The translations under genes were made by a program, and so were the position numbers. The notes below the pieces were generated by a model. The model was not told where the DNA came from. It did not search any database and was given only the letters and a program-made list of their open reading frames with translations. This document shows positions 57,700-64,000 of a stretch of 64,000 bases of DNA, piece by piece. This DNA is from Prosopocoilus inquinatus (lineage: Eukaryota > Arthropoda > Insecta > Coleoptera > Lucanidae), in the NCBI GenBank assembly GCA_036172665.1, contig CM069872.1, positions 42,394,101-42,458,100 of the forward strand. The letters are read 5' to 3'. Each line of letters begins with the position of its first letter. Within the stretch, counting starts at the first letter, position 1.

Positions 57700-58222
57700 A
57701 GCCGAGTTCTCACTAGTCAATTTCATTGATCAACAAGACGGATTCAATACCCCAGAAATGAAATGTGGTCGTCACTCGTCGTTTCAATGAAATTGATTCA
57801 TAATTTTTCGATTCAATAGAAGTGAAAAGCAGATCGACTTCGGTTGAGCAACAGGATTGATTTAAGGAAACTGAATAAGAATCGAAGGGTCAAAACAAGG
57901 TTTCAATGATATGTTGAAACAAATAAGTACACCTTCCACCTTCGATAATAAGGAGCGTGCATCTTGCACCATCTGTGTCGCAAAGCTGATAACCATCGAT
58001 CGATCGAATATGCAGATTTTGCATTACAAACAATTGCGTAATAAATTAACACGGCGTTCATAACAATTATTATTCAGTTTGGCGAATTTTCAAAGGTGGC
58101 ACTTTCTTAACAGAATCTTCAATGCCCTTGAATAGCGTGAAAGCATTTCGAATTCAATTCTTTTTTCAATGATGTAGATTCAGTCGTTTTGATCGATGAA
58201 ACTGGCTAGTGAGAATCCGGCT
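57700..58222. mobile_element. 523-bp PIF/Harbinger-like element with TAA target duplication
   Basis: Left end AGCCGAGTTCTCACTAGTCA and right end CTAGTGAGAATCCGGCT are inverted repeats that continue inwards (ATTTCATTGATCAA with TTGATCGATGAAA). TAA lies on both sides (57697-57699 and 58223-58225). No transposase frame. The termini are similar to those at 6966, 22052 and 26610. Confidence 0.75.
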
Positions 58223-58366
58223 TAAGTTTGAAATAGCCCCTTTTTTAAAAATGTCAAATTTATAATGCAAGAATGACCACTTAATTACTAAGTGTTTTAT
58301 TGAACTAACGAAGCCTACTTCTTGATTATTGCTTTAATTAAATCTATAAGCGTCTATCACTTTAAT

Positions 58367-58381
58367 GGGCGCCATCTATTG
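58367..58381 (-). promoter_or_regulatory. CTCF-like site
   Basis: The minus strand reads CAATAGATGGCGCCC, matching the AGATGGCGC core of insect CTCF sites. It is about 14.6 kb from the similar site at 43724, on the opposite strand. Confidence 0.3.
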
Positions 58382-60286
58382 ATAGGCAGGGAAACTATGT
58401 TAAAAACTTTCTTTTGATGAAGCAAACCCACACGAAGGATCTTTGTTACTTTTAATATTGTTACTGGATTTTACGATACTCAACAATTTAAACAAAGTAT
58501 TTTATTTCGATTTAATTTTTTTAGTGATTATGCAGGATTAGGAAACGTACTTGTCTAGAATGAGCTGGGAAGTAGCTAGAATTTATTACTTTATTATTAA
58601 TTTGTTCATTTGCCTACTCTTGTAAAGAACGTGAAAACTTTATGTCAACGAAATTCTTTGGTTTAAGGCCATGCCATCTACTGTTCAAAATTGGCACTAT
58701 TTCCATTAATTGTCAAAATTTTATTTGTACAGATAGTTTTATAGTCATAGCAGAGATTAAGTTTGAAAGGAAGTCGTCGTTTAAATGAGGGTGACAACCC
58801 CTTAGGCTTATATAAAAACTAAATGTTTAAAGGTAAAGAGTGTACGTTTTCAAGTTGATATGAAACATACGGTATGAAGTATTTAACACAGCAGGTAGTT
58901 ACGTTTATTACGAACAGAAAATTAGTTCATAATACACTGGCAATCAGCCTTGAAATTAATTAATCATTAAACTATATTTGATTGCATAATAAGATAAAAG
59001 ACTTTAATGAATAATGGCCTGGCATTTTTGAAATGACTCGCTATTTAGAACATGTTCCTTCGCCCAAAGTGGTCAACAACAAATGCGTAGAGTAGTCGCG
59101 TTTACAAGGAAATGCATTCACATTCATTTATATCCACTGACCACAGACATGGTCTTAATTCTCGCTTACGCGTGTAAGAATTCCGCAAGTTCGTATTATT
59201 TGTGAAAGCACTGGTCACGCGGAAGTCGATACAAAAAGGCACACGAGAAGTTAATTATTACACGAACACTTTTACGCTTATTAAATCGTTCATTGCTTAC
59301 AGTTCCTTGTTATGCATATTTAATGATTGAGTTTATTTTAAATTGGCGTAGGCACGGACGGGATGTGAGTAAGTGTGAAATACGGTTTGGTTTTGAGTTT
59401 TATGCAAAGCAACGGCGTCAGCACTCTCACCTGGGGAATTCCCTTGCCAATGTTTTTTTTCTAATCGTGAAATTTCAATGAGAAATTGGGAAGTAATGAT
59501 GTGGAAATACGAATTGTTTACTATCTTACTATTAACAGTTGATATGTATAGTTGTGGGCGGCTAAAGTTCACCTCCTGGACGCAAACTCCACCATTAAGA
59601 CCTTGTGCTACAAGGGTCACAGAAATCTTAAATGAAAGCACTTAAGATGCACATGACTGTACAATAATAACAAGAATCAGTCTAAAATCTAAAGGATCTC
59701 AACCTCACATTGGAGAGAGTTTTGAAGACAAAGTTAAAATGAGATGGATTTTACAATAACTGGTAAGAGGAGCTGAAGGGTGAGGGTTAGACAATTATTA
59801 AGAGAAATGTAGATGCTTCGGAAAAATTGAAATTGAATGAGTAACCCAAACTATTATACTAATTGAAGTCGCCATTGGTTTACGAGTATTACATGTAGCA
59901 ATAAAACAAGAACGAACAAAAAGAGAAATTCTAACTGCAAAGATTAATAAGCGCATAACGAAAGTGTTGATAAGAGGCGAAAGAAAACGTAAATTAAAAT
60001 AACTGTAAAAAGAAACGAAGACAGAAGAGAGGAGGTATATAAATATTATGGGATACTCTATGTCATTTTTGTTTTTAAAATTTCTGCAATAAATCTACAA
60101 ATAATGTTCATGTTATGAAATAAAACTGACGCTTATGTTTTGTAATAATGTATTCGAATGAATTCTGTTTACAAATCTCTCGTGTTCCTACGTAAGAATT
60201 CAGACTGACCTAGTAATTAAAAGGTTAAAGTACAGGATTTATCTATCACCAGACAAATACAACTACTTGCCTATTGCGGCAAATAT

Positions 60287-60517
60287 TTGCGTCGCTCGCT
60301 GCTCTCCCGATTCAGATCAAAATTTTGCAGAGGCCATTCTTCGGATTATAATCAGAGACTGGACGAAGATCTGAAGAATGTGGAACGGAATCGGTCTAAC
60401 AGGATCGCTGACTGCCTGCCCAACATTCAGAAGGTCACTGTCCTTGCTGGCACACATCAGACGGTGGGTAATTACATCTGCAGTTGCGGCTGTTACACGC
60501 ATCAAGCAGAGGTTTGA
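60287..60517 (+). CDS. Unidentified coding-like frame
   Basis: A 76-codon frame beginning MRRSLLSRFRSKFCRGHSSD. The stretch is clearly richer in G+C than its surroundings, with balanced amino-acid use and several Cys near the end (ICSCGCY). The opposite strand is also open (60317-60529). It may be a fragment of a retroelement or an exon, but I recognise no domain on either strand. Confidence 0.2.
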   Translation: MRRSLLSRFRSKFCRGHSSDYNQRLDEDLKNVERNRSNRIADCLPNIQKVTVLAGTHQTVGNYICSCGCYTHQAEV

Positions 60518-60709
60518 TCGACCAGCCATTAACTAATATCCTAGATGGAATACCCATCAAATGCCTAAGAGGGGCAAGAAGTAGCTCAAGAAGTATTTAC
60601 GATTGAGAAGAACCAGACACATCTGTTCACATGCACGCTACTGGTATATAGATATGTATGTACATAGATGGGCAAAGCAAAAAAATCATGCTATTTACTA
60701 TTATATGTA

Positions 60710-61121
60710 CAGTCAGAAATAAAAGTAATCTGGTCTTATCCATTCTGATTGTCATAATTTGATACTGTAATGGTAATGACGTTTTGAATGAATTACACGA
60801 AGCTATACTGTGAACAAAATGGTAGCTGTTGCACGCTGGTCACACGATAGTGTCATTTTTTTAACTTTGTGATAATTGTACTTAAAAGTTACTTTGATAT
60901 ACTCATGTGGACAGAGCCTCTAGGTACAACAAAACTTCTCTGTTGAGATTTATTGGTCTCTAATCGTTTTAAATATCCCGCCGATTATATACCATCCACA
61001 ATACGGCCGAGGTTAACCAAAACGATCATTCAACATCATCGACAGCTGGTATCATTAGTGTGTATGTACCAAGTTAAATTCTATACTGTGATTGTGAGGA
61101 CATTATTTATAATTCTGACTG
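60710..61121. mobile_element. 412-bp TA-flanked MITE, CAGTCAGAA termini
   Basis: Left end CAGTCAGAAATAAAAGTAAT and right end ATTATTTATAATTCTGACTG are inverted repeats with TA on both sides (60708-60709 and 61122-61123). The interior is noncoding. It fits a Tc1/mariner-type nonautonomous element. Confidence 0.7.
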
Positions 61122-64000
61122 TACTTTGTTTTTATAAAAAAAAGTTCGTTTTTTCTAGTTTATTCAACCTTTCCGCCTTGCCTTGCGAATGCATTTGCGT
61201 GCAAAACTAAAAAAAAAAACCTCGATCAATTTATTTCCTACATTCGCTCGAATGTATTTACTCACTTCTTATGCTTGTAAGTTTTCGCGACCGATTTCAC
61301 TTTTACCGTGTCGTCCGATTTTTATCATCTCGTTTCCGTTTTCAGATTCCTTCACCTGGTTCCGCTGCGAGCTCATTATCTGATTGAGTGTAATTTATTA
61401 TTTATGTACTTATTATTATTATTGTGCCGGACGGAGTTTCTCTTTGTCGCACTTTTTTTGAGTCACTGCATTGCTGTTTTAAAATTCAATCAGGCCATAT
61501 AAAACTTCGATTGGCAAAGAAGTAAAACCAGCAGATTGATTTTCCTGTTTTATGAGGTTTCTTCCTCGTTGCCTCGTTTTCCAATCTTGATGGCCTAAAT
61601 CGATTGTATTTTAAATTTAAAATTTGTTGTGTTTGTGAAGGGATTTTAATTTCCTCTTGGTTTTTCTTTAAAAATATATATAGACTCCTCTGTTATCTAT
61701 GATATCAGACTGTCATCTATCTTCCAGTTGTGATTCTAAAGTGAGAACATGCAATACAACAGATATAAAGTGATGCAGACATGCAGAAGAGATGGAAATA
61801 TTTGTTCTCATTGAATTTCTATGTTTTTAATTTGAAACAACGACCGGTATATACGTTTGATTGTAAATTGTGCTGTAGAGACAAACGAAAAGCAAACTGT
61901 AATTAACAGGGAAAAGAATTCAGGCCACTTGCTGGACGCTTTTTACGACGTATGTATTATTTGCTCCCGCCACCTTTTCACAGCTTTGATGCAGAATTAT
62001 TATAGAGTAGGAGGGGAAGGAGTGCAATACGAGCGTTCTCTATTGTGGGCAAGATTAATACAGTCTGAGTACTAAATTTTCGTATTGTTCGCCCAAATTC
62101 TTTTCCCTAGTAATTAATGTTTAAATAAACATCGATGATAAGGTAATAAGGTATTTTTAAAGTTGAATGCTGTCATGCATTAATTATATTATAAATAAAA
62201 TATAGTCGTTTGTCGCGAGTGCTTTCGAACGCGCAAAATTTATTCACTTGCGACGTGATGTTATAATAAACATACATGTGCGGAACAGAAATTCCTCGGC
62301 GACATACAAATTCATAATAGTAAACTGGCGAGATAAAATCGTTTATTGACTGCTTCGAACCATTGTTAGTATTATGTAAATAAGCTGTCACGTTTCATTG
62401 TTTGAGATATTGATATGGTTGTTGTCAATATTGAACATTAATGTCGTTTGAAACGCGCAGATGTTCCGCAATTAAGGTCGCCGATGGCAGAATTAGTCAG
62501 TATTTAGTTATTTGCATCAATTTACATATCCTTAACGACATCGTATCTGTGTACCAAAAGTTTCAAATTGTTCTTTGGCTATCCGTTTATTTAGTCCTAA
62601 TTTTGCTACTGGTATCAATGATCAAACCTACTAATTGGAAAGTTCATCCAGGAGGAGGTGATTACTAAAGGCATGGGCCACCATTGAACCATATACGGAG
62701 ATGATAACTATCTTAATATACTATATAATACATCCGAATTTTTTGAAATGGGGTATATAATATTAATTTTTGGATGTATTGGAATCAGTCGATTTTTGTA
62801 AGCTGTAATAATAAACAAAATGATTACTTCTTAAGTGAGTTTCCTAAAGTAGTACCACTTCACGAACTGAACTTTCTCTCGAGTTTTATAATCACTTGAA
62901 ATAATGAATGCCTCTGACAATAATAAACGATTATTGTGATAAATTGCAATAAAAAGATCAACTCTGTTCCATAAAGCTGCTGAAAAAACCTGTCTTAAGT
63001 AAAACAATTAAGTACCTTCCAGTATTTGGAAGAACACTCTAGATATATACTTCCATTTTAGATTCAATTCTGTTTGTTTCTTCTATGGGGCGATCCGGAG
63101 AGTTAATCCAAATTGAGGTTAAAAAATATTTCAAAATGTCTTCTTTGTTTCCACAGAATTCTACTCGCTTTTGATCTACTCTCTTGGATGAGCAAAAACG
63201 TATACTTACCAAAGTATTTACAAACAAAATAACAAACATTAATAACGAGTCAATTACTTTAAACAATTTCAAAGAAAATCACACTGATTGTTAAGAGTAA
63301 AATCACAAGAACCGTTTATTTTCTTTGAATTTGTAATCTAAAATTGAATTAGGTTCTAATAGCTAATAATAATAATAGTAAATAACTAATTACTTGGGAT
63401 AATTGAAAAAAAAAAACTGTAGAGAGAAGTTGTTGAATCACTTCATTAAGTAACAACATGAAAAAGTAATATTTATTACAGGCTACATTAACAATAACTC
63501 GACAATATTGGATTTAATACGCGTACAATTTTCGTGCTTTAAAACTGCAGTTTGAAAATGGTGTATAATTAAATAACAAATTAAATACCTATTCATCATT
63601 AAAGTTGAACGATTTTCTTACAACTTGATTAGGTAGACGAGCAGCAGATTGCAATTTAATAAATGACGAAATTTATTGTATAATACACACGCGTAAAGAC
63701 TATACATAAATAATATCTATTAAAACCGTAAGCCATAATTAACGTAATGAAAACGTAATGACGTTCCATTTAAAATCAATTCATAAATTTTAATCTTCCG
63801 AGCAATTCTTGTGTGTTTAATTAATATTCTAACGGTTGAAATCATTTTCGAGTTTAAATTTCATGATAGTTTAATACCCATGAAACGATTCTGTAATGGT
63901 TATTGAGGGAATAAAGTAATATTTATTTTAGAAGTAATTATCTTTACTCGTACAGCGTTCACAATAATAATGACAATAGTAATTACTCTTCTGGCAAAGA
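61122..64000. other. About 2.9 kb of AT-rich DNA without a recognised feature
   Basis: Short frames only (the largest is 77 codons, 63039-63272 minus), none with a recognisable domain. No inverted-repeat element, RNA motif or tandem repeat stood out. Confidence 0.5.

Larger units (their letters stand above)
58223..60709. other. AT-rich DNA, one CTCF-like site, one unassigned frame
   Basis: 58367-58381 (GGGCGCCATCTATTG) is the complement of a good CTCF-type word. Opposed frames at 59293-59641 have no recognisable domain. 60287-60517 is listed separately. Confidence 0.4.

Overview
This window looks like AT-rich (about two-thirds A+T by eye) intergenic or intronic DNA from an arthropod, most likely an insect. 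I find no intact protein-coding gene. The open frames are short, start anywhere, and mostly lie in repeats or in simple AT-rich sequence. No species marker is visible, so the insect call rests on the repeat types: Tc1/mariner, pogo-like, hAT-like and PIF/Harbinger-like short elements, a tRNA-derived SINE, and small hammerhead-ribozyme retroposons.

Layout: 1-10.3 kb holds one TA-flanked inverted-repeat transposon copy (952-2435) with a nested MITE, several small MITEs and otherwise unremarkable AT-rich DNA. 10.4-11.8 kb is a foldback element with arms of about 250 bp. 12.7 kb carries a degenerate hammerhead motif. 14.2-14.8 kb is a minisatellite with a 175-bp higher-order unit. 20.3-21.5 kb is a degenerate tandem array containing a very long hairpin. 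22-31.5 kb is dense in MITEs, a mariner-type transposase relic and an hAT-like element with an 8-bp target duplication. 33-36 kb has a hairpin repeat, a 5S-like fragment and a candidate SINE. 41.1-43.7 kb is a nest of elements, including a 148-bp hammerhead retroposon inside a 990-bp transposon. 48.9 kb holds a clear tRNA-derived SINE. 51.1-53.2 kb is a broken Tc1/mariner transposon carrying two independent insertions of the hammerhead retroposon. 53.5-61.1 kb contains more inverted-repeat elements, and the last 3 kb are featureless.

The most interesting system is the hammerhead family. The insertion at 51139-51939 contains three hammerhead motifs: one complete on the plus strand, one complete on the minus strand, and one on the minus strand with a broken helix II. 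It has a head-to-tail period of 312 bp on the plus strand, a head-to-head inversion in the middle, and an exact 13-bp target-site duplication. A 148-bp relative (41641-41788) and a 41-bp stub (52904-52944) end at the same 3' boundary and each has a perfect 12-bp duplication. This is what I would expect of a metazoan retrozyme or Penelope-type nonautonomous retroposon copied by target-primed reverse transcription with 5' truncation and 5' inversion. No Penelope or LINE reverse transcriptase is visible here, so the mobilising enzyme must be elsewhere.
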